From Sinohyriopsis cumingii (lineage: Eukaryota > Mollusca > Bivalvia > Unionida > Unionidae), in NCBI GenBank assembly GCA_028554795.2, contig CM068827.1:75403244-75467243 (forward strand): 64,000 nt of DNA. Direction: 5' to 3'. Positions 1 through 47,325 of the stretch are shown one piece after another. Both the position numbers and the translations under genes were made by a program. The notes under the pieces were generated by a model. That model ran no database searches. It was given only the letters and a program-made list of their open reading frames with translations, and was not told the DNA's origin. Positions within the stretch are counted from its first letter, which is position 1. Each line of letters starts with the position of its first letter.

Positions 1-72
1 GACTCAGTACATGCATTTGTCAGCTTTTAGAATCTCTCAGGTAAAGTACATGCCAATTAGAGTTATCCTTAC

Positions 73-34879
<34,807 letters not shown>

Positions 34880-35119
34880 CACTACACATTTGAGGGGAAT
34901 GGATTCAGAGTGTTCCCGTTTTTATAGCCTACAAATGTGATAGAGGAAAATGGAAGTTACTCAGAATATCTGACAGAAAATATGCCTCTCTGAACTGTAT
35001 GCCCCATGAAAGAAATAAGGTATAAAATAATTTAAGAAAAGGAGTACTGCATGCATCCATATATTAGAGTTATATCATGATCCCTATTACTTCAATTGTG
35101 TTTGATATGGCATATATTG

Positions 35120-35126
<7 letters not shown>

Positions 35127-35185
<59 letters not shown>

Positions 35186-35358
35186 TCTTGATTTCAGACT
35201 AGATAGTCCATACATCTAAATTAAAATATAGATATACATTAAAAACATTGTAAACATAAAAGAACATATATATCATACATACAAGTATACAGATACATCT
35301 ACACAATTAACTGTGCCCTGCATTGTTAAGAATTAAATTAAGTGGCATATTTAAAGAG

Positions 35359-35388
<30 letters not shown>
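35127..35388. repeat. Two further TA tracts
   Basis: TA runs at about 35127-35180 and 35359-35388 separated by unique AT-rich DNA. They lie 250-500 bp upstream of the FAM227 start codon. Confidence 0.9.
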
Positions 35389-35390
<2 letters not shown>

Positions 35391-35759
35391 AGGGAAGTAT
35401 TGCATGCATTGATAAATTTAAAACAGTGTGTGAAACTAGACAGTTAATGGATTAAACTGTTCTAGCTTGAAGTACTGTATTGCACATCTCTATTTCAGTG
35501 GTTGAATCAACAATGTATTATGTTGACCCCGATATACATGGGGGGCACATTTATTTAAGCAAATACACAACCACACGGTCACTAAATTACACTGCCACAA
35601 GTGGCACTATTATATAGGATGTTTCTTATGTGTACTGTTCAATTTCATTACCGGTTGTGGGTACTGTTTAATATAAAAGCAAAGTACAGTTCGCTAGCCT
35701 GAATTAGCTTGATTTGTTTACTGTGTAAAACCGGCTTGGTGTATAATGTTAAAACTTCT

Positions 35760-38700
35760 ACTGAGTGCGGCCACCACAATCACCAATTACCAAGAACAAA
35801 GGAACAGGAAAACAAGAACAAAGAAATAATACTAAGAAGAGGAAAAGAATAGCAGCCCGCCAAGCCATGAACAAAGGAAGTGTACAAAACAAAGGAACTC
35901 TTGAACAAAGGAACAATAGGAACACACAGTAAGATAGTAATATAGTAATATAATTCAAGCCTCCAGGCAATTGCATCCTCTGTGCTGTTTTGAAGTATTT
36001 AAACTCATTACTGTTAAGACTACCCTTATATCTCTCTATTTTCTCTCAACTAACGATAACAATCTTTTTCTATTGGTGCCATTATCCTAAAACAAGTCCA
36101 CTTTTTCTCATCTCCACTAAGCAAAAACAAACTATTTAATCAAAATTAAAATCTAATTAAATAAACAAAATTCAGTCAATACCTACAGCATATAACTGAT
36201 AGCTCTACCTTACTGCAATATTAATTAGCAATCCAACTTACATAGGAAATTAAATAAGGCAATACCATAAAACAAAAATTTACAATTAAAACCCTCAATT
36301 GAAATCAATCTAGACAAAAAGTTAACTAAACCTGAACTATAACTATCCAAACCCAAGGAATTTACAAAAGAAAGGTCTCAATAGTGACAAATCATTATTC
36401 CCACTTAGTCAAACAACTAGACAATATGGCTCAAAACAAGTATAAAAACAAAACGGCAATGCCAGAAAAAACCAAGATAGGCAACTTTACAATATCAGAA
36501 AAATGTCACTCACCAACCAAACAGAAAACAATTCCCCAATACAAAAAGGACAACTAGACACTAACTTGAGCCCTTCAATAAAACAAATCCAAGAAAAAAA
36601 TCTAACATTCACTACCTGAGCTCCCCACACAATCTGTTAATTGCAGCAATAAACAACCTCGACCCGACCTCACCTATAGACTTCAAGTGCCCTGGTCAGA
36701 CACATGAATATGAGGAATTAGATGACACAATTCCCATGCTATATGTGGAACACATAACTGCAAACCCCACTCCCTGAATTGGACCAACACTTAGCTGTCA
36801 AAACAATAATACCAACATACAAACTACTTGAAATTCCCCTATCCAAACCACCAATTGGCATCCTGATAAGCAAAGAACCAAAAACCACCCGAACCACAGC
36901 TAAACCAACCTAATGTAAACAACCCAGCAACCAATCTAAATGTAACAGCTCTAACTACAACTACACAGCAAACTACTACCCTCCCCTCCACACTCAACAC
37001 AGCAAAATCCAGCATTAATGGAAAACAGGATGTCTCGAAAATAAACTAAAAAAAGAAAAAATCCACAACAGCCAAATCCCAGGCCCCTCAGGGATTCAAT
37101 AAACATAATTAAACCAACAGCCAACCACCTAAAAAGAAAACCCCCTAAACCCAACTACCCCTCTACTGTAGACAGCACCAGGGAACAAATAACCTATTTA
37201 GGTAAAGGAAAGCTTCCTATGGGAAAAAAAAACAAACACCACTCCAAACCAAGCTGGGAAACAGGATACAAGTACTAACAAACCCTCTCCCACAGGCAAC
37301 AACCAGGAAGTAAAACCAAGATTTCATTCTCTGGAACATACATTATACATAACCAGTAGGGACAAGCAACTGCTCCACCTAAGCAAAAACAGCATTATGG
37401 GCGCCCTTTCCAGAGCACACCATGGGCAATTTAGGTTAATTAGACCAAAAAAAACTGACTACCTAATTGTTCACTGCAGCACGCTCAACCAGATGGAAAA
37501 ATTCCTGCAACTGGAACACCTATGCCACATAAGAGTTAAAATTGAAAGGCACCACAAAATACAAAATAAACCTATTAAACCTGACAGCAAAAACTCCTCT
37601 GAATCCAAAACAGACAACAAAACTACCAAACCACCCCTAAATACAAACTTCAAATCAGTACTAACCCTCAAAGGATATAATAAGGATCTAAATGACCAAA
37701 CATTGCTTAAAAAAATCAATGAGAATGGTGCAAAAATTGAAAAAGCATACCGACTTAAAAATCGTAAAGGACTTACCCACCACAAAAGCAGTTATAGTAT
37801 CAAAAGAACCACTTACAACCTTGATAAAATTAGCTCCCTCCGGAGTATGACACAGACTGGAACCTTTTGTCAACAAACCCTGATTCTGCACCAACTGTCA
37901 ACATTGGGGACACTATGGCAACAAATGTCAATACAAATATAGACGCGGCCAATGTGAGGCCCAACATAGAGGCATGTAAAAAGAGAATTATCAAATGCCC
38001 CAACTGCAGAGAACCAAACCACCCCAGAGCATCTTAATGCCTCTATACAGTACTATGAAAGAAAATCAAATAATTAACCTCATTAATGACAAACATTTGA
38101 CATATCAGGCAACAAAAAAAAAAACAATTGATAACAGTAACAAAACTTCCATCAAACTGGAACAAAGGAAGTCAACTAACCTCTCAACTCCAACCACAAA
38201 AAAAAATCCATCTCCACAAAAAACTAATCCACCCCAAACTGTACCAAAATCTGAAACCAAATCAGCAGAAATGCAATCAGAAAAAAATCAAAGCCATAAC
38301 AATACTAAAAAAACAGTCATACACATACACCTCACCACGATTATCAAAACATCACATGGCAGATGTGGATTGTTTCCTGTTCAAAGAGATAATTAAATCT
38401 AACAGCACCAGACGCTCCCCCACATTAGAAAACATAACAGAATACCTAAACTCAAGTGTTACCAAACATTATCATGCTAAACTCACAACTACTCCTCAGT
38501 CCACACTCACAAACACCACCACACCAATCTCATTGGATAACACAACACAAATTACTATCTGGCAATGGAATTGCATAGTCCTATCCAAAAACCTACCTGA
38601 TCTAATATACAAAATCCATAATGCAATCAATAAACCTGACATAATCTGCCTCCAGAAAACGCACTTACCAGAGAATCCAAAACATATACCCAGAATCTCT

Positions 38701-39031
38701 GGATACTCACCAGGCATATTCAAAAGTCGTAGCAATGGGTAAAAGGGAGGAGGACTTGCATATTTCTAATTGACACCCTGCTCTACTCTGAAACATTAAC
38801 GATCCCAATGCGTATAGACAACAATAACAAAATTGAAATTCAACTGTATTAGTCAACATTGGAATGAATAATATAATAATAACGAATATATATGACCCAG
38901 GGGGCAATGACAACCCAATCAACTTAGAATCTTATCGACAAATCTCCACTAACCAGTCTGGAAACCTTATCATTTGTGGCGACTTCAAGCCTCACAATGA
39001 ACTATGGGGAGAAAGTAGACCCAATTGCACA
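35760..39031 (+). mobile_element. I-superclade LINE, lacking reverse transcriptase
   Basis: The plus strand turns strongly A- and C-rich, as in I/Nimb/Jockey LINEs. ORF1 remnants run from about 36590 to 38050: an N-terminal part with FKCPGQTHEYEELDDT, a middle with MGALSRAHHGQFRLIRPKKT (37397), then two zinc knuckles (CQHWGHYGNKC at about 37898 and CPNCREPNHPRAS at about 37997). ORF2 starts near 38350; its APE endonuclease shows ITIWQWNCIV, PDIICLQKTHL and, near 38977, LIICGDFKPHNELWGE. Several frame changes and stops are present. Sequence stops being LINE-like at about 39031, just after the endonuclease; no reverse transcriptase follows. The 5' limit is uncertain. Confidence 0.82.
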
Positions 39032-39041
39032 GGTGGCTAAG

Positions 39042-39307
39042 GGGCCCTGAGTGGCCGAGTGGTCTAAAGCACTCTCCGTTACAGATCACTGCCATCTCAC
39101 CTCTGTCTGTGTGGGTTCAAGTCTCGGGCTCTGCCAATGTGGATATGTGAGAAAGCTTGCCAGTAGCTTTTCGTGGGTCGGTGGTTTTTTCTGGGGTTTT
39201 CCCATAGTTCTTCCTCCACCATTAATACTAGCCGCCATGTGTAGCCTATCTTGTGCTGAAAAATGGTGTTAAACCCTATAACAACAATAACAACAACAAC
39301 AACAACC
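39042..39307 (+). mobile_element. tRNA(Leu)-like, Meta-domain-like SINE
   Basis: Head has A box (TGGCCGAGTGGTCTAAAGC) and B box (GGGTTCAAGTCTC); the body has TTTTCTGGGGTTTTCCC and CTTCCTCCACC, resembling the Meta-SINE central domain; the tail is an AAC repeat. Imperfect target duplication GGTGGCTAAG / GGTGGTTAAC (39032-39041, 39308-39317). A truncated minus-strand relative is at 18733-18900. Confidence 0.85.
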
Positions 39308-39374
39308 GGTGGTTAACACATTATTGGCATTTTTTATTGTCCATTAGTACAACTAGACTAAATTTGGCTAAGTG

Positions 39375-39830
39375 CACAACATTCATGGCTAGCCTGCCGA
39401 GTTCCTTGCCCTCTTGCCTCTCTCGGATATCGTATAACGGCGGAGATATGGAACAATTTCCACCAGCCTAAAGCTAGGTGTCCCGATGTGACGTCTTCGT
39501 TGCGACCAATTGCAACGTGCGTTATATACTGTTTGGGTCGACACCTAGTAGAATCAATAACGGACTGAAATCAACTCTTTGTTAACAAGAGTGTGTGTTG
39601 GGCCCATTCCCACTCATGAAAGCCCTACATTCATGACGTTAGGGACATATAGTCCTACGACCTGACGGCTAAATTAGCAGTGCTCCATGAGCACATAAAC
39701 GCATGGGGGATGTGGCACTAATTCCTTCCACCAGGAACATTTAGCATCCCGCTGTGCGGGAATAAACCCGTCGCATATGCTCTTTTGGGCGCACCCGACG
39801 TAAATCCAAGTAATCCATCAATCAATCAAG
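39375..39830. promoter_or_regulatory. CpG-rich segment, possible promoter
   Basis: More than 20 CpG in about 420 bp, in sharp contrast with the CpG-poor surroundings. It contains a CRE-like TGACGTCT, a short hairpin CCCGCTGTGCGGG, and 200 bp further right a YY1-like GCCATCTTG and a GTTGCCATG that resembles half an RFX X-box. It lies 4.5 kb upstream of the FAM227 start codon, whose exon seems to have an acceptor in front of it, so a non-coding first exon here is possible. It could instead be an unidentified element. Confidence 0.35.
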
Positions 39831-40188
39831 CTAGCTAGCCTAATATTTCCTCCTGTTCCTCCGCCACTTCGTTCAAGTGTGAGACAAAACAAATCATTAT
39901 TAATTTACTTTCTTAAGAACTGAACTCAATAAATTGTATTACACTGCAAGATTAAACAATATCATTCAATATCTTGAGAATCCACATTAAAACTCCATGG
40001 TTGCCATGTACGCGGGTTTTCTCGTCGCCATCTTGATTTATTATGTTCTGGCAAGATGCAATACAGGAGTGATGTCCCTTTAATAATGTAACTGCCGAAA
40101 CTAGCCAGACGTCATTTTGACGGGTGTTCTGCTAAAAGAAGTCATCAAATTGCTAAATTTCTGGTTGTTTTCAGAAGGCAAGCAAATT

Positions 40189-40192
<4 letters not shown>

Positions 40193-40234
<42 letters not shown>
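40193..40234. repeat. CT microsatellite
   Basis: About 21 CT repeats, followed at 40269 by a short AAAC run. Confidence 0.95.
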
Positions 40235-40238
<4 letters not shown>

Positions 40239-40439
40239 AAACAAAAATAAGGCATTCACTGTCCGAAAACAAACAAACAAACAAACAAAATTCCGGGCCG
40301 TAGAGATCAAATTGACATAAAATGCTGTCGGGCATTTCTGCACACCTAAGGTTTCCGTGTCCAATATACACGTATGAAAATTATTAAGGTTAACTTGTAT
40401 CCGATTGGCCGAGCTTGTTGTCACATCTAATTTTGTATT

Positions 40440-41929
40440 CAACTTTATAAATAAGCTTATTATATCATTATCCTATAAAAAAAAATTTTATAACAAGTGA
40501 TATCTGTATATATTAATGAGATGATCTTCCATCTCAGGCTGAAGATTTTATGACATTCTGATGGGATAGTTTTTGCAAATCAGTACTATTACAAATACAG
40601 AGTGGCTGTACAAAATTCCATAATAATTAAATTATTTGACAAAGGTAAATTAAGTTAATATGCTAATGGTTAATGTATAACTCTCATGGATATTTCGTAA
40701 AACGCTCAAGATTGTTACTATCTTATACATAACAAAAGAAACCACGTTGTAATAAGTAACAAACTATCTCACTCTGTCAAATATTAATGTTGTCAAGGAC
40801 GTCTTTGAAAAATAGCCAATACATGTCTCTAAAAGTGTCTTTAAGGGCTCTCAGCAATCGACCAGTGATAATGAATAGTTATCTCCTTTGAAATATTCAT
40901 CTTCACGTGCGTAGTGACCCCTATGAGATTGAATTAGTAATGACGACTGATACCAATGAAGAAGTTATAAAATTGAAGAATTTTCTTTCTCCTAATTTTC
41001 TTTTCTTTTTGTACTTTCTTTTCTTTTAGCACTGAATCTCATAATCAAACGAATAATAACTGATCTATCTAGAACTGGCAAATGGAAACAGAAAGACCAA
41101 TAGCTCTGACCCACAATTCTTCATCATACTTTGCCTTTCCTTGCACTGTAATTATTCTTTTTTAAGGCGGGGGACGGGGTCTTAATGCAACGAAACATAA
41201 TAAATATAAATATTTTATGATACTACAACATCCATCAACAAAAACAAAATACTTGGCGTATCACAGAATTTTAACATGCATTCATTTTTGAGAATTTGAA
41301 TTCGCTATAATATTGTTCAGCGTAGGCCAAGCGTGGTTTATGTCGCGAAAATTATATGTATTTTATGAATATGTCGGATTTACATATTTTGAGAAAAACG
41401 GACGTCCTTAGAAATAGAGGAATCAATCGAACTCAGGCTTGACTCAAGTACGAATTTTATACGTTTAAAAAATGAGTTGTAATTCACGAACATTTTGGTA
41501 TTTTCACATGTACCTTCGTTTAACTTCTTGTGCGACAACACATAGATCACAATTGTATCGAATAAATGAGAGCTAGACACGTATGTTGCTGAAGTCGTTA
41601 ATTAATGATGTCATTTCATATTTCTTGGTTTTTGCTTTTTTGGGCACATCAACACCTTGAGGGTTATGTCATGATGCTGAAAATATAATAAAGTGCCTTG
41701 TCCAAGAACACACCACTTGCCAATCCAGGCTGATCAGATGGTGTGACTTCAACTCAGAATAATATGTTCATGAGTCCAGTTTGTTAATACTGAACCAACG
41801 CAGCCTATGTGAGATATGTAAAACAACACCGTGTATAATATATCACCGTGGGATGACCTAAGCAAACTTTTTAAGTTGTAGTTTAAGCATATCCCTCTTG
41901 GGACCATATATGTTAATTTACAACAACGA

Positions 41930-41979
<50 letters not shown>

Positions 41980-43220
41980 TTAAAGATTAAAAAAAAACAC
42001 AAACAAATTCACAAAAATCCCGAGGAGATTCTTGAACTCCGAAAGTAACAATAGCCAATGATTCAATAAAATTCGACAAATGTGTTTACCTGGGTCTGGG
42101 ATATGAAAGTTTTGTTGTTTTTTTTAATTAAAATTAGTATAATTATTATTCTAAAGAAAAGGATAGATGTATATGAAATTTTGTGTTGAAGCACTTCATT
42201 ACATACGAAAATATGTACTTTTGATCTTTGTACTTACACATTTTCCAGGACGGCGCAGAAGTTGATGATGTGATACTGTTATCATAAGAATTTTATGTAT
42301 ATTGTTCAATGCCAGAGTTAAGATAATGGGCTTATCAATCAATGTCTATAAATTATATTTGGTCTGTGATCCCATTGGATTCTTGACTACTTCGACTGCG
42401 ATCCAGCTGACGTAGAAAAGGTCAATATCTAACATATCTACCTGTTAGATCAGTCCATGGTGTAGAATGGGTACAGTTATTATAAATGTAATATAATCAT
42501 AGCCTATTTTCCACTGCAAATGCTTGATATTTGGTTTCATTTGGGCTGGAAGTACGTCCATCACTTCGTCTCCCAGATCTGAGGAATTCTTGTTGTCAGT
42601 AATGCTATCTTCTATGTTAGGCCAAGGTCAAAATATTTCCCATAGATCCGAGTCTGTCAGGGTAGACTACATTGTACCAGATAATGAAACTATTCTGCAT
42701 TTAAAAAGCCTGATTTTAAATTCATTTTGATAGATAATGTATGCCATGAACGAGGCAAATGTATTTGCTTTGTTTCTGCTGCATATTTTTAACTATGTAA
42801 AATGAATCCTTTTTTTTACAAACACATAATATTTTACCAATTATTACTGAATAGGTAATGATTAACTCACGTGCGAGATAAAAACTATACAGACTTTAAA
42901 TATTTGTTGGAGCATTCATATTCTATTGATGGCACTGATAATGTGGATGGCGGTAGAAGATGTGGTTATAAATATCCTTGTTGTGGCCTAACCAATACAG
43001 ACCGTGTGTAAACCTTATATACGAGGAACACTTGCTAATGATTATAATTTTAAAAAACTTCATGGTGGCCCATTTTGCTTTATCTTCAGGTTTGTATGTA
43101 CATTTGTTTTTACTTTAAGTTATGCAGAATTTATCAATCCATTTACAAATAATTGTTTTAGACACCAAGGTTGTTATGTTTGTATCATGATTTGTGTCTT
43201 GGATAAGAACATTTTCAGTA
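40440..43220. other. Intergenic, no gene seen
   Basis: AT-rich with an AAT run at about 41930-41977. 41675-41770 carries, on the minus strand, TTCTTGGACAAGGCACTTTA-like sequence typical of SINE 3' domains, but no head. The open frame at 42524-42730 has no recognisable motif. Confidence 0.5.
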
Positions 43221-43225
43221 TAGTG

Positions 43226-43543
43226 TCATTTTGTAAAATAATTGCTATATTTACATGATAAGTATTTTGGTTGTTCAAACCAATAAATCGACTGTTGGCA
43301 CTTCTCAATCCTTGCATTTTTGCATAAGAACTGTAACGCCAAAATACTCCATCTCTTTAAAACTACTGCATCATCTGACAACCGAAGTTCACAACTGTCA
43401 CCTGATCTGTCCCTTTGCTGCTCAGTAATGGCGTTTAAGCCATTGACAGCGATAACATAACCACTACTTGGGGTATGATATGGCAGTGCTTCTGTAACCA
43501 TTGTTTTGCCATATCGTTGGAAAAGACTGCTAAAACATCCCAA
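43226..43543 (-). CDS. Unidentified open frame, possible exon
   Basis: 105 codons, including GYVIAVNGLNAITEQQRDRS and ELRLSDDAVVLKRWSILALQ. The composition looks protein-like over about 43300-43540, but no family was recognised and no clear splice borders frame it. May be a fragment of a mobile element. Confidence 0.25.
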   Translation of the reverse strand: MGCFSSLFQRYGKTMVTEALPYHTPSSGYVIAVNGLNAITEQQRDRSGDSCELRLSDDAVVLKRWSILALQFLCKNARIEKCQQSIYWFEQPKYLSCKYSNYFTK

Positions 43544-43831
43544 CTGCTACATGCAAAAAAAAACGCATTTGCTGTGTCGTATCTTCAAAATGAAAAGTTA
43601 GGTCTAAGTAATATTTGTGTGGTAGCTTGTTCACCCGCCGTAGTGTATACATTAGATACTGTCCTAGCATCTAACTACACTGTCCAAAGTCAAGGTCAAC
43701 ATGCTCGTATATGTTGTTCATTTAGTAAAAAGTACGACAAGGGACCAGTTTACTGCCAAAATAACTGTAATTGCTTCTTCAACTTGTTACATCAATTTTT
43801 TATGCGTTATTTTATTTCTTATGTTATGCCT

Positions 43832-44160
43832 TGTTTCTTATTTTATGCCTTATTTTATTTCTTCGCTGGAAAGAGTTCTTCTTCTTTTTCGTCTTCTTCT
43901 GAACCCTCCTCAATGTTCTGTTTCCTCTGTCTAGAGACATTCTGAAGATCAATGTGCTTGTTTCTTGTATCGCGGAGCATGGTTTCTCCTGTCGTGGAGG
44001 TTCCTTTTCTTTGAAGCTTTGAACATTCGATAGTCCAGGGTCCTTTCTGCTGAGAAACATAGCAGGTATTTTGGCTTTTACCTCGAGTTTCCAAGGGCAA
44101 ACCAGAAGCCAAGCGACGACGACGTTTTATGTCATCACATGCACTGAGTGTTGGCGGAAG
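43832..44160 (-). CDS. Unidentified basic/acidic open frame, possible exon
   Basis: Minus-strand frame open from about 44160, with a run of four Arg (KRRRRLASGLPLETRGK), then QQKGPWTIECSKLQRKGTST and a Glu-rich end (EEGSEEDEKEEE). A basic patch followed by an acidic tail suggests a nuclear protein fragment, but no family is recognised. It lies just left of the virus-like fossil. Confidence 0.25.
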
Positions 44161-45005
44161 TACTCCTCAACAACTTTGAAAAAGACATGATTGTTCCTAA
44201 TCTAACACCAACTACATCCTCCTTAAGATCGAGAGTCCAGGTCGCTTATGAAAGAATGTCGTTTGGTAGCCCCTGAATATTTATTTTCACATTCGAGCTA
44301 CCCACAGTGTAACTTTCTAAATATTAGAACGACTGCAATTAGTAATAATCGATCCTTATCTAACACTGCCTACTTAAGAGTGAGAGTCAAGATCGCCTAA
44401 GAAAGAATATCAGCAATATGGTTGTCATTGAGACAATGGGAATTAACATATACAACATCCATTCCAAAATGGGCCCTAATGGCGATAAGAGGAATTTAAT
44501 ATTAAAAAGTCAATCGGATTAATTTTATAGGTCATTATGGCGACAGGAGAAAATATAATGTTCAATTAAAAGTGACAATTTCTATTGTCGCTGTAACCGT
44601 TTTGTTTCACAAGACGGGCGTACATAGCGACAAGGGAAAATATAATGTTAAAATTACATTGACAGACACACAGCCTCATATACTAAACAATAACCCGTAT
44701 TGGCTGAATATTATCCAGAGCAGCAGGGAGGATGAACAGACCACTTGCTTTAAAGTCCATTTATGAAAAATAAAACTTCATGCGACAAAAATGAAAAATA
44801 CAAGCGTGATAAAGTCTGAACGAAGCCTCTAACCAAATCCGAGAGTTTCTGTAATTGGTTTAGCTCATTTTGTTCTTCATCTTTGTAGTTCGTGTTTTTC
44901 AAATTTTGTAATGCGTGTTTTTGTTTACCCGTCGGACACCTATTTTTGGTCGCACTGTCCATGCTGCTGTAATGTGTGAGTAATTAAATCATTATTATAT
45001 CAATA

Positions 45006-45870
45006 ATGGAATCTCGCATAGCTAGATTCGCTCGAGAGCGACTGGAGTCAGTTAAGAAATATATCCCTGTTCGTGACGCTGTCAAGCAGCAACAACAAGC
45101 GCGTCAGGAGTCTTCAGGTGGAATTTGCAGAAGGTGCAGAACAATTATTTAAACCGGTTACGAAGGCTACCGAAGGAGTTGCAGCGGCTACCAAAGGTCT
45201 TATTCCCACGTTGGAGCAAACCGCTAAAACAACTGGAAAAATAGCAGAAAGAATTAAAAAACACACAAAAAAGACTCTACAAGGACTCCAGCTGAAATAG
45301 CTGGGGCTCAACCACAATTACAAGAAGAAATACAACAAGTACTTGAGAGTATTGACAAAGTCCATGAGGAGGTCGGCGATGTATGGGATATTGTTACGCC
45401 AAAACCAAAACCACCAACACAATTTACCAAAGAAGGTCGTAAATGACTTCAAAAAATGTTGTAAAGGTTGCTGCAACAGTCGAACCAGATCGTGATAAAT
45501 TAATAGATCCAAACACCACCAGTGTTACAGAATAAAATTGGACACTTTTTGTATTTCGAAAGTCTCATGATATACCTAAAATCAGTAAAAACGATAAAGA
45601 TAAATTTGCAACTTTTAAGAAACAAGTCGAAGAATTTACAAGAACGTCCTTACCCGGAGTTTTACCATTCAGCCCACCTCGAATTGAGGAAGAAGAAGCA
45701 ATTGGAAGTGGTATTGGTTCAGGTACCAGGGGGAGTGGCACTCCATGTCCTAATAACATACTTGCTGATGTTGAACAATAAGAATTCTGATTGGCTGAAA
45801 ACGAGCCGGTAATAATTTCCCAGAAATCATTAATGAAGCAGCTGATATTTGTCAACGATTATTTACAGGC
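45006..45870 (+). pseudogene. Virus-like fossil: minor capsid-like fragments
   Basis: Short plus-strand remnants that include MESRIARFARERLESVKKY near 45006, a Gln/Glu-rich helical stretch near 45310-45445, and an acidic/Gly-Ser piece near 45680-45740. Composition and position beside the core-like fragment suggest small structural proteins of an adenovirus/Polinton-type particle. No direct homology was recognised. Broken. Confidence 0.35.
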
Positions 45871-45986
45871 GGTATCAAGGACATTACTGTATATCGGTCT
45901 CTCATCGATGAAATCGTTGATGATTGTCACAATGATTGAGGGCATGTAATTATATCAGTGACAATACAATAAGCTGACTATACATA

Positions 45987-46400
45987 ATGCTCAATTCGCG
46001 ATTACCAACATACCAAGTTACCTACGGAAATGGACTCGGCGGTGTTGTTCAGGGTCTATTTAGAAGGATAGCCCCAAAAGCAATACCGATTGCAAAACAA
46101 CTGGGAATGAAAGCTATTGAAGTTGTTCGTGATAAAGGTATTGTTGTTGTTGTTGTTGTTGTTGATGATGTTGCTAGTAAAGCATTCTCGGCAATCAATG
46201 ATAGACTAGCACGATTAATACGAAGAAAACCACAGCCCGAAAATTATCCAGCAATGAGGTTATGCCTGCAAATGTCAGTAAAAAAAAAAATCAAGCTGCA
46301 AATCAAAAATTAGCAGAGTTGGCTGGTGTGACCATGTCAGAAAAGGAAAAAAATATAACTGCTAGTCTGGTAGCAGGAAGTGGTCTTCGTGTTAGACGAT
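45987..46400 (+). pseudogene. Virus-like fossil: adenovirus pX/core-like fragment
   Basis: Remnant with YGNGLGGVVQGLFRRIAP followed by PIAKQLGMKAIEVVRDKG. A Gly-rich hydrophobic start, FRR, then amphipathic Lys/Arg helices is the pattern of small core/minor capsid proteins of adenovirus-like and Polinton-like elements. Broken; age not determined, but codons are still readable. Confidence 0.5.
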
Positions 46401-46619
46401 AACAATTATAATAAAATATTTAGACGTATATCCGTTGATTGCTAGAGGTCAGCTGGTCCGTCAATGATGTTTGCAAAGGATACCACTGATCACCCCGAGA
46501 GTAGCAACGTGAGACTAAATGCAGCTGGGAAAGCAGTTGCATCGACGAATGACGATTTCACCCTTGAATATGTCAAGGAATAAATAAATATATTATAACA
46601 AAATTTATTTTTTACTGAT

Positions 46620-46810
46620 TCTAGTCCAGATATCAGGTAAATGGTACTTAAAATAACGAAAATCAGTCATATTTTATAATTTGATGGGGTATATGGTACT
46701 CGAAATTGTTCAAACCAGATTTTATAATTTGATGGGGTGAATGTTACTTAAAATCATGAAAATCAGTCAGATTATATAATTTGATGCTGTGAATGGTACT
46801 CGTAATTGTG
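46620..46810. repeat. 62-bp tandem repeat within the fossil
   Basis: Three units built on ATAATTTGATGGGGTGAATG plus GTACT and AAAATCAGTCAGATT. Related phrases recur at about 47580-47700. Confidence 0.7.
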
Positions 46811-46865
46811 AAAATCCCACTGAAAACAGAAACTTACATAACAAATGTTATTATCAGAATTATGA

Positions 46866-46946
<81 letters not shown>
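46866..46946. repeat. AAT/ATT perfect palindromic microsatellite
   Basis: About 38 bp of AAT repeats pass directly into about 42 bp of ATT repeats, an inverted repeat of about 80 bp able to form one long hairpin. Confidence 0.95.
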
Positions 46947-46984
46947 GAATGATCTTTGCAAATCTGTAAAATTACTGATTTTCG

Positions 46985-47325
46985 AACGGTCAAATCTCAC
47001 GAGCATTTCTAATTGATTTTGATGAATTTTTTTTTATAAATTCTCACGAAACAGCCTGAAGTAATGCTTTTTTTATAGCTGATTCTGATTAAATTTCTAC
47101 TTAAAAAAATTAACAAAATTATCAGAAATCCTAAAATTACTTAGAGAACTGAGTGAGGCAAACCTCACGAGCTTTTCTAATTGATTTTGATGAATTTTTT
47201 TACATTCTGATGAAACACAGTCTGAAGTAATGTTTTTTTTATAATATGACTCTGATACTAAAGATTTAAAATTTTTTTAGCAAAATTATCAATAAATTCT
47301 AAAATCACTTAGAGAACTGCGTGAG
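46985..47325. repeat. Direct repeat pair of about 170 bp
   Basis: Two copies (about 46985-47155 and 47156-47325) share CTAATTGATTTTGATGAATT, CCTGAAGTAATG/TCTGAAGTAATG and AAAATYACTTAGAGAACTG. Part of the non-coding middle of the virus-like fossil. Confidence 0.75.

Noticed and set aside
39045-39120. tRNA-Leu gene
   Set aside because: Head of a SINE with a body, AAC tail and flanking duplication; pairing of the arms is poor.
40101-40442. 113-codon minus-strand frame with an Arg-Glu run
   Set aside because: The run is the CT microsatellite; the rest lacks motifs.
43475-43945. 156-codon plus-strand frame
   Set aside because: Cys/Phe/Ser-rich composition typical of the antisense of the two minus-strand frames here; no motif.
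46772-47016. Two frames of poly-Ile and poly-Leu
   Set aside because: Created by the AAT/ATT microsatellite.
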